From the IMG/VR virus record IMGVR_UViG_3300023172_000258, positions 1-20,225 of that record: a stretch of 20,225 nt of DNA. One strand, given 5' to 3'. The position numbers and the translations under genes were made by a program. The notes below the pieces were generated by a model. It was not told the origin of the DNA. It was given only the letters and a program-made list of their open reading frames with translations, and did not search any database. Source of the DNA: a virus. Positions 1 to 7,122 of this stretch are shown piece by piece (the first letter of the stretch is position 1; every line of letters starts with the position of its first letter).

Positions 1-770
1 GTATAAATGATTTGATAGCTTGATGTTAAATCAAGGTTACCAATTGCAGATCCTGTGCCTGCGCCGGTTACAGTATCGTCAGATACATCTTCACCGTCTG
101 GTTCTCCGTCGCCGCCTGTAATATTTAAGTTATAACTATCAGTTGTGTCATAATTAAACTTGACAGTTTGCATTGCTGCTAACATTAATTTCCAGTCTTC
201 AGTTTTTTGATAATCTGGATCAGATACTGTTAAGGAATGAGATAAAGAAGAACTAAATCTTATTTCGCCGCCTGCATTGAAAAAACCTCTACGAGCATTT
301 GCTGAACCAAAATCAACAATAAACTCATGTATTACACTCTGTGGTAATGAACTACCACCCCATACAGTAGATCTTGAACTGTTTGCACCCGAAGATTCAA
401 CAGCAGCGTAATTGAAATTTATATCAAATCTGTTTGTTTCTAGTGCTGAAAGGTTAGCTTCATATTCAGCATATAGGTCATCCCAAATCAAACCTCTTTG
501 ATATTCTTCAAAACCCGATTTCAAACGAGTTTCAACATCTATTCCAATCAATCCTCCAGGTAAAGCACCTGTTTGATGGACATGTATTTTTGTGTAGTCT
601 GATGCTAAGTTTTGTAAATCTTCAGCAGTAACATCGTTGCCAGGCAAAACCGGAGTTGACAAGACTGTATTATTGTATCCTTTATCTCCACTTCCAACAC
701 CTAAGAGTGTAGCAACTCTACCTTGTAGTGTGTTGTATCTAGCTGCGCCTACAATGTCTTCTACTGCCAT
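1..770 (-). CDS. Virion structural protein, 3'-partial (cut by the left window edge)
   Basis: The frame opens at ATG 770-768, with AAGGA (781-777) six bases upstream, and runs without a stop to the window edge; 256 residues are visible. I chose this start because of the ribosome site and because the frame begins directly after the preceding stop (798). Visible motifs are 'YNTLQGRVATLLGVGSGDKG' (12-31), a 'VTAEDLQNLASDYTKIHVHQ' segment (47-66), 'GFEEYQRGLIWDDLYAEYEA' (86-105), 'VIHEFIVDFGSANARRGFFN' followed by 'AGGEIRFS' (146-173), and an acidic Gly-rich stretch near residue 220. The 'RGFFNAGGEIRFS' segment resembles conserved segments of marine phage structural proteins as I recall them, but I cannot name the family. 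The location with fibre genes under a late promoter supports a virion or baseplate role. Confidence 0.85.
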   Translation of the reverse strand, partial: MAVEDIVGAARYNTLQGRVATLLGVGSGDKGYNNTVLSTPVLPGNDVTAEDLQNLASDYTKIHVHQTGALPGGLIGIDVETRLKSGFEEYQRGLIWDDLYAEYEANLSALETNRFDINFNYAAVESSGANSSRSTVWGGSSLPQSVIHEFIVDFGSANARRGFFNAGGEIRFSSSLSHSLTVSDPDYQKTEDWKLMLAAMQTVKFNYDTTDSYNLNITGGDGEPDGEDVSDDTVTGAGTGSAIGNLDLTSSYQIIY

Positions 771-776
771 AACTAT

Positions 777-781
777 TCCTT
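777..781 (-). promoter_or_regulatory. Ribosome binding site AAGGA
   Basis: AAGGA six bases before the ATG at 770; it decides the start of the left-edge gene, which is otherwise known only from its open frame. Confidence 0.75.
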
Positions 782-794
782 AATTAACTACGTA

Positions 795-802
795 TATTTA
801 TG
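795..802 (-). promoter_or_regulatory. T4-type late promoter box (CATAAATA) before the left-edge gene
   Basis: CATAAATA on the minus strand contains the TAA stop (800-798) of the 502-residue gene in the same phase as the box at 7115. AAGGA and the ATG of the left-edge gene follow. Confidence 0.68.
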
Positions 803-2306
803 TTTTCAAAATACACTCAACAAGTTTTTCTTCTGCATTTGTATTTGTTTCAAGTGCTATACCAATTAATGCTCTTGTTGCAGTAGTTGTGCAAACACCA
901 TCTTGCCATGCGTATACTGCTTGACCTTTTGATACTGGTTCTTTTACTCTTACTGGAACACGACCTTTAAGTGCAATAGCCTGTCCGTCAAGATCACTGT
1001 TCATCAAATAAGCAGGATTTTCACTTATAACACCAACTGCAATATCCGAACTCTTACATGCTGTTGCTTCTGCTTCGATTTCAGCACCACCAATTGCCAT
1101 AGCTGTTCCAACAGGATACTCTTTATCAGTTGTATAATTTTCAGCTAGGTCAGCATAACGTGCTTTTGTTGCTGTTCCTGAAAATAAAACAGCAGAAAGG
1201 TTACCAGACGGATCTCTAACTGCTACTGTGTTTGCAGTATCAGCTGTGGACGCTGTTCTTGCAGTTCCAGCAACATCAAGTGCAGCAGCAGAAGTTGCTT
1301 CACCATTAAATGTATCTGCCCAAACATTTGAAAATTTAAGTGCTGAACTACCAATGTTATACTGAGCTGTTGTTTCAGGAAAAATACCTGTATTTGTAGC
1401 ATCTACATTTCTAACACTGATAATATTTGCAACACCAACTCCGCTACGTGTAGCACCAAAATATATCCTATCACCGATTGTATTTTGTATTTGTCCTATT
1501 GTATCTGAAACAATACTTACAGACAAATCATTACTGTTACCAACTGTAAATCCTGCATCTGCAAATCTTGCAGTTGTTGTAAAGTTTGCTGTAGTTGATG
1601 TAAGGAAATCACTTGCTGGTTGTCCATTTAATTTGAGTGCATCGCTTGCAGTTGCCCAAAGAACTGGTTCGCCTGCAGTGCCTGCTCCTGTTGTAACACC
1701 TGTTGTGCTATCAGTATTAATCAGTGTAATACCTCGACGTATTAGAGTAAATCCTGTTAAATCTGGAACATCTGCAGGTTGTGTTGATCCTAATGTAAAT
1801 TCTTGTGAGCTGATGACATAAACTGGTGTATCGTTAATAAGAGCAACAATAATAGACTTGTTAGCACTGAGGGTGTCTGTTACTGTAACACTTAACATTT
1901 GTGTTGTTCCGTCGCCAGCAGCTTGTGGACCTACAAGTATAAATTCACCTGTGCCGTTTTTTGCATATAGCTGGCTACTTGTGGTGCTATACCAAAGGTC
2001 GCCTTCGTTTAATCCTGCAGGTTCTGTAGCAGCAACTTCAGCGCCGCCTGCATTTTTCCATGCTGTTCCTGTATAGAATTTAAGTTTTGCAGTTCCTGCA
2101 TCATACCAAACCTGTCCTGTAATTGCTTTTGCAGGTGCAGTTGTATTTGCAAAATGCTCTAGTAAATGCAAAAAGTTCTCGTTTTGTGCTTCGCCGTAAC
2201 CACTGTAGTTTTTACCTATCAGTTTGATATCGGTAGTTTGATCAACTGTGCCGTCTTCAACTACAACCAGTTGGTTACCGTTAAAAGTGTTTATTATGTA
2301 TGCCAT
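798..2306 (-). CDS. Tail fibre-like structural protein with 'ARYADLAENY' C-terminal domain
   Basis: This 502-residue protein starts at ATG 2306-2304 behind a strong GAGGAG site (2317-2312). Residues about 24-190 are the shared N-terminal module ('IGKNYSGYGEAQNENF', 'TGQVWYD', 'EGDLWYSTTSSQLY', 'ILVGP'). Residues 317-335 ('NIGSSALKFSNVWADTFNG') match a segment of the collar fibre. An Ala/Thr-rich linker (336-380) leads to the C-terminal domain (about 381-502), which starts 'KARYADLAENYTTDKEYPVG' and continues with 'GVISENPAYLM', 'ALKGRVPVRVKEPVSKGQAV' and 'ALIGIALET'. This layout recurs in cyanophage virion proteins and loosely resembles the Peptidase_G2/neck-appendage C-terminal domain ('YAE...GVVS'). 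I see no proof of autocleavage, and a beta-clip-type trimer cap is equally possible. It has its own late promoter box. Confidence 0.9.
   Translation of the reverse strand: MAYIINTFNGNQLVVVEDGTVDQTTDIKLIGKNYSGYGEAQNENFLHLLEHFANTTAPAKAITGQVWYDAGTAKLKFYTGTAWKNAGGAEVAATEPAGLNEGDLWYSTTSSQLYAKNGTGEFILVGPQAAGDGTTQMLSVTVTDTLSANKSIIVALINDTPVYVISSQEFTLGSTQPADVPDLTGFTLIRRGITLINTDSTTGVTTGAGTAGEPVLWATASDALKLNGQPASDFLTSTTANFTTTARFADAGFTVGNSNDLSVSIVSDTIGQIQNTIGDRIYFGATRSGVGVANIISVRNVDATNTGIFPETTAQYNIGSSALKFSNVWADTFNGEATSAAALDVAGTARTASTADTANTVAVRDPSGNLSAVLFSGTATKARYADLAENYTTDKEYPVGTAMAIGGAEIEAEATACKSSDIAVGVISENPAYLMNSDLDGQAIALKGRVPVRVKEPVSKGQAVYAWQDGVCTTTATRALIGIALETNTNAEEKLVECILKT
1737..2237 (-). repeat. 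Shared N-terminal fibre module, copy in the 502-residue protein
   Basis: Residues about 24-190. Markers are 'IGKNYSGYGEAQNENFLHLL', 'TGQVWYD', 'EGDLWYSTTSSQLY', 'ILVGP', 'NDTPVYVISSQEFT' and 'GFTLIRRG'. Confidence 0.88.
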
Positions 2307-2311
2307 ATTCG

Positions 2312-2317
2312 CTCCTC
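2312..2317 (-). promoter_or_regulatory. Ribosome binding site GAGGAG
   Basis: Strong GAGGAG five bases before the ATG at 2306; it decides the start of the 502-residue fibre gene. Confidence 0.78.
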
Positions 2318-2328
2318 GTGCTTACACT

Positions 2329-2336
2329 TATTTATC
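2329..2336 (-). promoter_or_regulatory. T4-type late promoter box (GATAAATA) before the 502-residue gene
   Basis: GATAAATA on the minus strand lies in the 34-base gap, five bases after the upstream stop and 12 bases before the GAGGAG ribosome site. Same box and same geometry as the boxes at 7115 and 795. Confidence 0.7.
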
Positions 2337-2340
2337 GTAA

Positions 2341-4347
2341 TTATGGATATGTTACGGTTGACACCCATTCCCATGTATTCAAACCAAAATTTGCTCTTAA
2401 TTCAATTATATGCCTATCCATTCCGAATGTAATAGTAGATGTTGGATCAGGACTTACAATAACATCTGATAATACAGATACGTTTTGAACACCCGCACTA
2501 TCAACAGCTAAGAAACTTTTTACTACGCTAGAGTTTACATCAATTGGATCCGTTGTTGCGGTTGGAGATTCTGCTAAAATTCTGCACGTTGTATTATTTT
2601 GAACAACATTTGCATTAATAGGTATCCATACATTTAATAAATTTACCAATGCAGTTTCTAAGTCGCCTGCTGCTCCAAATCCAGCTGCACCAAATCCTGT
2701 TGCATTTACAGTGAAATATCTAGTGGCACCTGTAATTTCTTCATCTACATAACCTTTTGTTGCTGCAAGATCATCTGCCGATTCATTCTCGACACTATAA
2801 TCTGCAACTAATTTACTTATTGGTTTTTTAACACCTGTAATATTTCTATAATTAAGTGTTCCTGGATTGATTGCTATATCGTTAAGAACATTAAATTCTA
2901 GTCCGTCAGCATTAGAACTTGTTATTACATTTCCGTCAATATTAATGTCATCAACATCAATTGCAACTAGTGTTCCAATACTTGTAAGATTACTGTTAAC
3001 AACGCTAGGACCTAGTCCTGTTTTTGTTAAAACTGTTTCATCTTCAATTTTATATTTTCCAGCAATGCTGTCAATGTTAATATTAACTGCTGTTGTCCAA
3101 TTATGGTTTTCGTTTCTATATACCCAGTCAATACTTCCAGAAGTTGTATTGATTACTATACCAGCACCGTCTATATATTCACTTGAACTATCTAGCAATG
3201 TGCTGTCGTCTGGGGTTGCAAGTTCAATAACCTTATCTGCAACCTTCAATGTTGTGACTTGTTCATTTACAACAGTTCCTACACGTAGATCGCCTTCAAT
3301 ACGCATATCACCTGTAACTACTAAGTTACGTGGATCTGCTGTTGTTCCTATATGAACACCTGTAGTTCTTGGTGATAAACCGTCAGAAATATCACCACGT
3401 TCAATACTAGGATTCGGAGCATCATTAAAAATACCCATACGTTGATTAGCTGCATCAAATTTAAATGCACTGTAAGTTAAAGGAGTTCCTGATCCAAGGT
3501 CTTGGCGCAATTGTAGTTCAAAATCATTATCAGGGCCGGTGTTGTCGAGAAGTGTTTTTGTTCCAGATTTTTTAATGTTTAATCTATTATCATTACCAAC
3601 AAAAATACCATTTGGACCTCTAAAAGTAAGTGTTCCATACGCAGTTCTAGCACCAGCCGGATTAGTATCATCAAGTGTGCTTAAGAAACTATCTTTAGTA
3701 AATTGATCTCCAGTTGAAGACACCAATTTTTCAGCACTATCAGCTTTTCCATAAAAACTAAAGTCTGCAAATCCACTATTAGGATTGAATCCTGTTTTTA
3801 TATCAGTAAATCCGGCTATTGCAGGAAATGGTGTAAATGTTTCTTTTGACCAAATACCAACATTACTACCATTAATAAACAGTTTTACAATAATTTTATT
3901 TTGACCAATTGTATCTTTGACTGTTACTGTTTCAATACCTGATTTTAATTGAGATTTTGTGTAGGTAGGTCCAACTGGTATTAAGTCAGTTCCGTCAAAG
4001 AAATACATAACATTTTCAACACCATTAATCCAAATATCTCCTTGCACAAGAGTAGAAGGTTGCGTAGATGAAAATATTGTGCTATCAGTGCTTCTAAAAG
4101 TAGTTCCGTCATATACTTTTAATCTGCCTTCAGCTGTATCATACCATAATTGTCCTCGTAGTGGTTTATTAGGTGGTGCAGTGTTTGCAAAGGATTCTAA
4201 TATTGCAATAAAATTTTCATTTATGCTTTCTCCAAACCCTTGATAGTTTTTTCCTATTAATGCAATGTCTGTCGTATTAACATCTAGTTTACCATCTACT
4301 AAATCTACAAGTAATGATCCGTCTGTTTTGTTTAATTTATAACTCAT
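2341..4347 (-). CDS. Tail fibre-like structural protein, paralogous N-terminus
   Basis: This 668-residue protein starts at ATG 4347-4345, overlapping the collar-fibre stop by one base (TAATG). Only a weak GGGG-type site precedes it, so translation is probably coupled to the upstream gene. Residues about 25-185 match the shared N-terminal module ('IGKNYQGFGESINENF', 'RGQLWYDT', 'QGDIW', 'IPVGP'). The middle contains 'FRGPNGIFVGNDNRLNI' (242-258) and 'TTLKVADKVIELA' followed by 'DGAGIVI' and 'IDWVYRN' (365-412), a pattern I recall from cyanophage fibre-like proteins. 'LAATKGYVDEEI' (528-539) resembles the boundary segment before C-terminal fibre domains. A tandem GFGAA pair lies at 551-560. The last 90 residues are Thr/Val-rich beta sequence ending in 'TWEWVSTVTYP', with no collar domain or recognised tip. 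A fibre or baseplate appendage is likely; the binding target is unknown. Confidence 0.9.
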   Translation of the reverse strand: MSYKLNKTDGSLLVDLVDGKLDVNTTDIALIGKNYQGFGESINENFIAILESFANTAPPNKPLRGQLWYDTAEGRLKVYDGTTFRSTDSTIFSSTQPSTLVQGDIWINGVENVMYFFDGTDLIPVGPTYTKSQLKSGIETVTVKDTIGQNKIIVKLFINGSNVGIWSKETFTPFPAIAGFTDIKTGFNPNSGFADFSFYGKADSAEKLVSSTGDQFTKDSFLSTLDDTNPAGARTAYGTLTFRGPNGIFVGNDNRLNIKKSGTKTLLDNTGPDNDFELQLRQDLGSGTPLTYSAFKFDAANQRMGIFNDAPNPSIERGDISDGLSPRTTGVHIGTTADPRNLVVTGDMRIEGDLRVGTVVNEQVTTLKVADKVIELATPDDSTLLDSSSEYIDGAGIVINTTSGSIDWVYRNENHNWTTAVNINIDSIAGKYKIEDETVLTKTGLGPSVVNSNLTSIGTLVAIDVDDINIDGNVITSSNADGLEFNVLNDIAINPGTLNYRNITGVKKPISKLVADYSVENESADDLAATKGYVDEEITGATRYFTVNATGFGAAGFGAAGDLETALVNLLNVWIPINANVVQNNTTCRILAESPTATTDPIDVNSSVVKSFLAVDSAGVQNVSVLSDVIVSPDPTSTITFGMDRHIIELRANFGLNTWEWVSTVTYP
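3793..4275 (-). repeat. Shared N-terminal fibre module, copy in the 668-residue protein
   Basis: Residues about 25-185. Markers are 'IGKNYQGFGESINENF', 'RGQLWYDT', 'LKVYDGT', 'QGDIW', 'IPVGP', 'IWSKETFTPF' and 'GFTDIKTG'. It shares 'IGKNYxGxGE' with the copy at 1737-2237. Confidence 0.88.
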
Positions 4348-4349
4348 TA
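4345..4349 (-). promoter_or_regulatory. TAATG stop/start overlap between the two fibre genes
   Basis: The collar-fibre stop TAA (4349-4347) and the ATG of the 668-residue gene (4347-4345) share one base. The nearest purine-rich site is only GGGG some ten bases upstream, so re-initiation by the terminating ribosome is likely to matter. Confidence 0.72.
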
Positions 4350-6488
4350 TGTTACCCCGTGATAGATGATAAAGTTGATTGCAGCAAACGGTGGTGTAAT
4401 ATCTAAAGGATCGTTAGGAGTGCCGTCAGTTATAGATCCACTATTAAGTAGTCTACTACCTGTTCCGCCATCAATTCCTCCTCCACTAATTGTTTCCGAA
4501 GAACTTGTTGTAGCGTTTGTTACTGCATAAAATTGTTCACCTGTGCCAGCAGCACGTAAATCGTGTGTGTGTTCTGGCAAATTTGGTTGCGTAATAGTCA
4601 CTTCGTCACTACCTGATACACCGCCCATGCTACCTGTGCCGCTATTAGTTATTCGGTTTGCTCCACCAGGAGTTCCTATACCAGTTGGTAAGCGACCTCT
4701 AAAATCCGGTATACGGAAAAAGTCTGTTGCACTACCAGAATATGGATTACCCCAATACCAGGTTGTTGAATTACTTGGATCCCAACCCATAGCATCAGCA
4801 AGTAGTCGATAATTAGTTGATCCTGTTCTAGGTTTATCTGTTCCATCGCATATAAACCAACCAGTTGGTGCAACCAATCCTGCCCACATCATAACTGTTC
4901 CAATTGGCAGTGAAGAAATTTGTGCAGTTATGTCTGCTATTGTGGTTTTGAATACTCCTAAAGTTCCTGTAGGATCTACTGTAACATCGTCTGCTGTTGG
5001 TCTATAGATGATGATTTCATCTGAGCTAATTAATCTACCAAGTTGTGTTGCTACATCTAATTTTGTGTTTATAAAATCATCGTTAATAGTGGTTGTAAAA
5101 GTTTTTGAACTTCCGCCAGTTTGTCCATCAAAACTAAAAGATGTTGCACTTACATCACCTGTCATACTAAAAGTAGTAGGACTAGTTAATTTGCTCGATG
5201 AACCTGTAACATTGCCAGTTACATTACCGTTGACGTTGCCTTGTAGATTACCGTATACTGTATTGGCATATATACCGCTGAATCTTTTACCTGTGCTACC
5301 TATGATACCTTGTCCGTTTGTATCAGGTTCCATAACAGTTCCAACAGGGTTTGTCTGGATTACATCTGTAAATGTAGCTCTGCCACCAACTTGTAATTGC
5401 TTTGCAACCCCTAAACCGCCTTTGACAGTTGCAGCACCTGTTGTTGGTGCTAAACTATCAAACTCACTGTTTACAACAAGTTTACCAGTGGTATCTAATT
5501 CTGCATCATCGCCTGTTTCTACACCAATATTGAGATTGCCTCTCATGTCTAATTTTTCTGTTGGACTTAAAGTATTGATGCCAAAATTACCATCGTTGCT
5601 TATTCTTACAACAGGATTAGTGCTTACTGGAGTTCTTATATCTAACGTTCCAGCACCAGTTAATTCTAGTATACCGCTTTGTCCTTCAACTAATGCACTA
5701 AAAGTTTTTACTGTGCCAATTTCAATACCTGCATTAGGTGTTGTAAGTTTGTTTTGAAATACTTGAGTGCCGCCACCTGCATCCTTACGTGCAAGTGTTG
5801 CAACAGCAACAGTTCCTGAAGGCTGTGTGAGTGTTGGATTTTCTTGTATATATGCCGCTTGCTCAACAATACCTTTGATGTTTGCTAAGTCTCCGCCTAC
5901 ATTTGTGCTTAAAGTTGTGCCTTTATATATTTTAGAAAATCCAGACCATGCAGCCTTAGGTGTAAATTCTGTGGCACTTATTACACTAACAGGTATGTCA
6001 TTTACATAATTTACAATTACATCTCTTTCTACATCACTGGTATCAGTTCTTGTTTCAGCTAATGCTCCTGTTTTATTACCAGTGGCAAAACTAGGCCCTA
6101 CAAGAATCCATCCACTACCACTATACAAATATAATTGGCTAGTGCTTGTGTCAACCCAAAGATCGCCTACTGTGCTGTTAATGCTTTCAGGCTCTGCTCC
6201 GCTTTTTTTAAGACCTCCGGCAGCAACCCAATTTGTGCCATCATATATTTTTAATTGATCAACATCATTGGTTGTATCATACCATAATTGTCCTTCAACT
6301 GGATTTCTTGGTGGATTTACATCAGCAAAATTTTCTAACAGATGTAAAAAATTTGTTAATATAGGTAAACCATAGTCTGTGCTATTTTGAGGAGGTAATT
6401 GTAAACTAGTCTCAGTATTCGGACTAGTGCCTTCAACGGTGATGCTACCTTTGTTTGCTGAATCTGTAAACGGAACATTATATGCCAT
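4347..6488 (-). CDS. Tail fibre-like protein with C-terminal phage tail-collar domain
   Basis: This 713-residue protein starts at ATG 6488-6486, which overlaps the previous stop as TAATG; GGAGG lies about nine bases upstream. Residues about 32-190 are the N-terminal module shared with the next two genes, with two tandem LW...W units (66-91 and 108-131). The middle carries fibre-type repeats: 'VVRISNDGNFGINTLSPTEK' (293-312, like endosialidase/fibre 'GIGTTSPTEKL' segments), 'TTGAATVKGGLGVAKQLQVG' (349-368, a motif common in cyanophage fibres as I recall), 'IIGSTGKRFSGIYANTVYGN' (395-414) and a G-N-V-x tetrapeptide run (414-429). Residues about 528-713 are a phage tail-collar domain: PIGTVMMWAG, PTGWFICDGT, FFRIPDFRGRLPTG, LPEHTHD and C-terminal PPFAAINFIIYHGV. 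Collar domains occur in T4 gp12-type short tail fibres and other receptor-binding fibres, so host attachment is likely. No T4 gene name can be assigned with certainty. Confidence 0.93.
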   Translation of the reverse strand: MAYNVPFTDSANKGSITVEGTSPNTETSLQLPPQNSTDYGLPILTNFLHLLENFADVNPPRNPVEGQLWYDTTNDVDQLKIYDGTNWVAAGGLKKSGAEPESINSTVGDLWVDTSTSQLYLYSGSGWILVGPSFATGNKTGALAETRTDTSDVERDVIVNYVNDIPVSVISATEFTPKAAWSGFSKIYKGTTLSTNVGGDLANIKGIVEQAAYIQENPTLTQPSGTVAVATLARKDAGGGTQVFQNKLTTPNAGIEIGTVKTFSALVEGQSGILELTGAGTLDIRTPVSTNPVVRISNDGNFGINTLSPTEKLDMRGNLNIGVETGDDAELDTTGKLVVNSEFDSLAPTTGAATVKGGLGVAKQLQVGGRATFTDVIQTNPVGTVMEPDTNGQGIIGSTGKRFSGIYANTVYGNLQGNVNGNVTGNVTGSSSKLTSPTTFSMTGDVSATSFSFDGQTGGSSKTFTTTINDDFINTKLDVATQLGRLISSDEIIIYRPTADDVTVDPTGTLGVFKTTIADITAQISSLPIGTVMMWAGLVAPTGWFICDGTDKPRTGSTNYRLLADAMGWDPSNSTTWYWGNPYSGSATDFFRIPDFRGRLPTGIGTPGGANRITNSGTGSMGGVSGSDEVTITQPNLPEHTHDLRAAGTGEQFYAVTNATTSSSETISGGGIDGGTGSRLLNSGSITDGTPNDPLDITPPFAAINFIIYHGVT
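4350..4907 (-). other. Phage tail-collar domain (receptor-binding tip candidate)
   Basis: Residues 528-713 of the 713-residue fibre. Diagnostic elements are the Gly-Trp 'APTGWFICDGT' segment, 'RIPDFRGRLPTGIG', the His pair in 'LPEHTHD' and the hydrophobic closing strand 'PPFAAINFIIYHG'. The Gly/Ser/Thr-rich stretch between the His pair and the last strand (about residues 645-692) is the part expected to be exposed and variable. In T4 gp12 the equivalent region forms the receptor-binding head around a metal bound by His-x-His pairs; here a His-Thr-His triplet is at 640-642. Confidence 0.88.
5199..5252 (-). repeat. G-N-V-x tetrapeptide repeat in the collar fibre
   Basis: Residues 413-430 read GNLQGNVNGNVTGNVTGS: four near-perfect four-residue units encoded by twelve-base repeats. 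Such Asn-Gly repeats form triple-helical fibre shafts in other phages. Confidence 0.8.
5919..6395 (-). repeat. Shared N-terminal fibre module, copy in the collar fibre
   Basis: Residues about 32-190. Markers are 'LTNFLHLLENFADVNPPRNP', 'EGQLWYDT', 'VGDLWVDTSTSQLYLYSGSG', 'ILVGP', 'NDIPVSVISATEFTP' and 'GFSKIYKG'. It is closest to the copy at 1737-2237 (shared 'NFLHLLE', 'VISxxEFT'). Confidence 0.88.
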
Positions 6489-6502
6489 TAAATGTTACCT
6501 CC
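6486..6502 (-). promoter_or_regulatory. TAATG stop/start overlap with upstream GGAGG
   Basis: The stop of the 202-residue gene and the start of the collar fibre share one base (TAATG at 6490-6486). GGAGG lies about nine bases upstream, inside the end of the first gene. This points to coupled translation. Confidence 0.75.
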
Positions 6503-7096
6503 ACTCAAACTCTGCACTCTAACTGTATAATCAATTTGTATAAGTCTGTTTAAGGATTTTTGCACAGGATGGAATATAACATGTGTTATAAGTTTTCCTG
6601 TGCCAGTTGGTGAATAACTTATCAATCCAAGTTCATCAAAAACAAATTGGTCTTCGGCATTGGCGGCAGTATCGTATGCTGCTTGACCATCTGGCTCACC
6701 ATAATCTAACAAACATGAAACTAATATGTCAGTATAATTAGTTCCACTTAAATGCCTTGTTTCTATTTTGTTCCTTGTTGGATCAGTGTTGTTTACACTT
6801 TGATCATCAACTACTTTTGTATAGGTTTGATTATAAAGGCTTGCATTAGTTCCTGTGCTGTTGGGTGTGAGATACGTAATTATACCAGTAGGATCAACAC
6901 TTGTGCCTCCATTGCCAAACGCCATTTCATATATAAATCCTTGGCCAGCATTACCGAGGCTTTCTGCCAAAGCAATACTCATGTTTTCATAATGAATAGC
7001 ATTACGTTTGTTTATAAAGACTTCACCAGATTCTGGGTTGTGTATCTTTATATGTCCTTCAACGTGTATGCCGCTATAATCAGTTTTTTGTTCCAT
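6488..7096 (-). CDS. Conserved hypothetical structural protein, probably baseplate/fibre-associated
   Basis: This 202-residue protein starts at ATG 7096-7094, preceded by AGGTGAG (7108-7102) at good spacing and by a late promoter box. I do not recognise a named family. Visible features are a Gly/Asn-rich 'EMAFGNGGTSVDPTG' segment (residues 57-71), a 'FDELGLISYSPTGTGKLITH' segment (153-172) and a beta-rich C-terminus (173-198, 'IQIDYTVRV'). 'FDELGL' motifs of this kind occur in phage tail/baseplate-associated proteins. There is no signal peptide or membrane segment. It sits between the giant structural gene and the collar fibre gene and overlaps the latter by one base, so it is probably made with the fibre set, perhaps as a connector or baseplate component. 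A small chaperone-like role is also possible. That it is a real gene is nearly certain; its function is inference. Confidence 0.85.
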   Translation of the reverse strand: MEQKTDYSGIHVEGHIKIHNPESGEVFINKRNAIHYENMSIALAESLGNAGQGFIYEMAFGNGGTSVDPTGIITYLTPNSTGTNASLYNQTYTKVVDDQSVNNTDPTRNKIETRHLSGTNYTDILVSCLLDYGEPDGQAAYDTAANAEDQFVFDELGLISYSPTGTGKLITHVIFHPVQKSLNRLIQIDYTVRVQSLSGGNI

Positions 7097-7101
7097 GTTA
7101 T

Positions 7102-7108
7102 CTCACCT
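7102..7108 (-). promoter_or_regulatory. Ribosome binding site AGGTGAG
   Basis: Shine-Dalgarno-like AGGTGAG ends five bases before the ATG at 7096 and fixes that start. Confidence 0.7.
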
Positions 7109-7114
7109 ATACTG

Positions 7115-7122
7115 TATTTATC
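7115..7122 (-). promoter_or_regulatory. T4-type late promoter box (GATAAATA) before the 202-residue gene
   Basis: The minus strand reads GATAAATA. T4 late promoters are TATAAATA at -10, recognised by the phage sigma gp55 with gp33/gp45; in marine T4-like phages the first base is relaxed (NATAAATA). The TAA stop of the giant gene (7120-7118) lies inside the box. Transcription would start a few bases before the AGGTGAG ribosome site. Confidence 0.7.

Noticed and set aside
4676-4873. Minus-strand 65-residue frame inside the collar domain
   Set aside because: It is another frame of the same strand inside a well-supported collar domain; no ribosome site and no sign of a programmed frameshift.
1633-6009. 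Plus-strand open frames opposite the fibre genes (for example 1633-1821, 2867-3355, 5008-5757)
   Set aside because: They are antisense shadows of strongly coding minus-strand genes, have no good ribosome sites, and their translations are low-complexity Val/Leu/Ser/Pro strings with no recognisable motif.
4350-6488. Diversity-generating retroelement acting on the collar fibre
   Set aside because: No reverse transcriptase, accessory gene or template repeat is visible; the fibre shows no adenine-rich variable repeat pair in the window.
771-7117. Rho-independent terminators between genes
   Set aside because: The gaps are 21-34 bases and hold only the promoter box and ribosome site; no GC stem followed by a T run is present.
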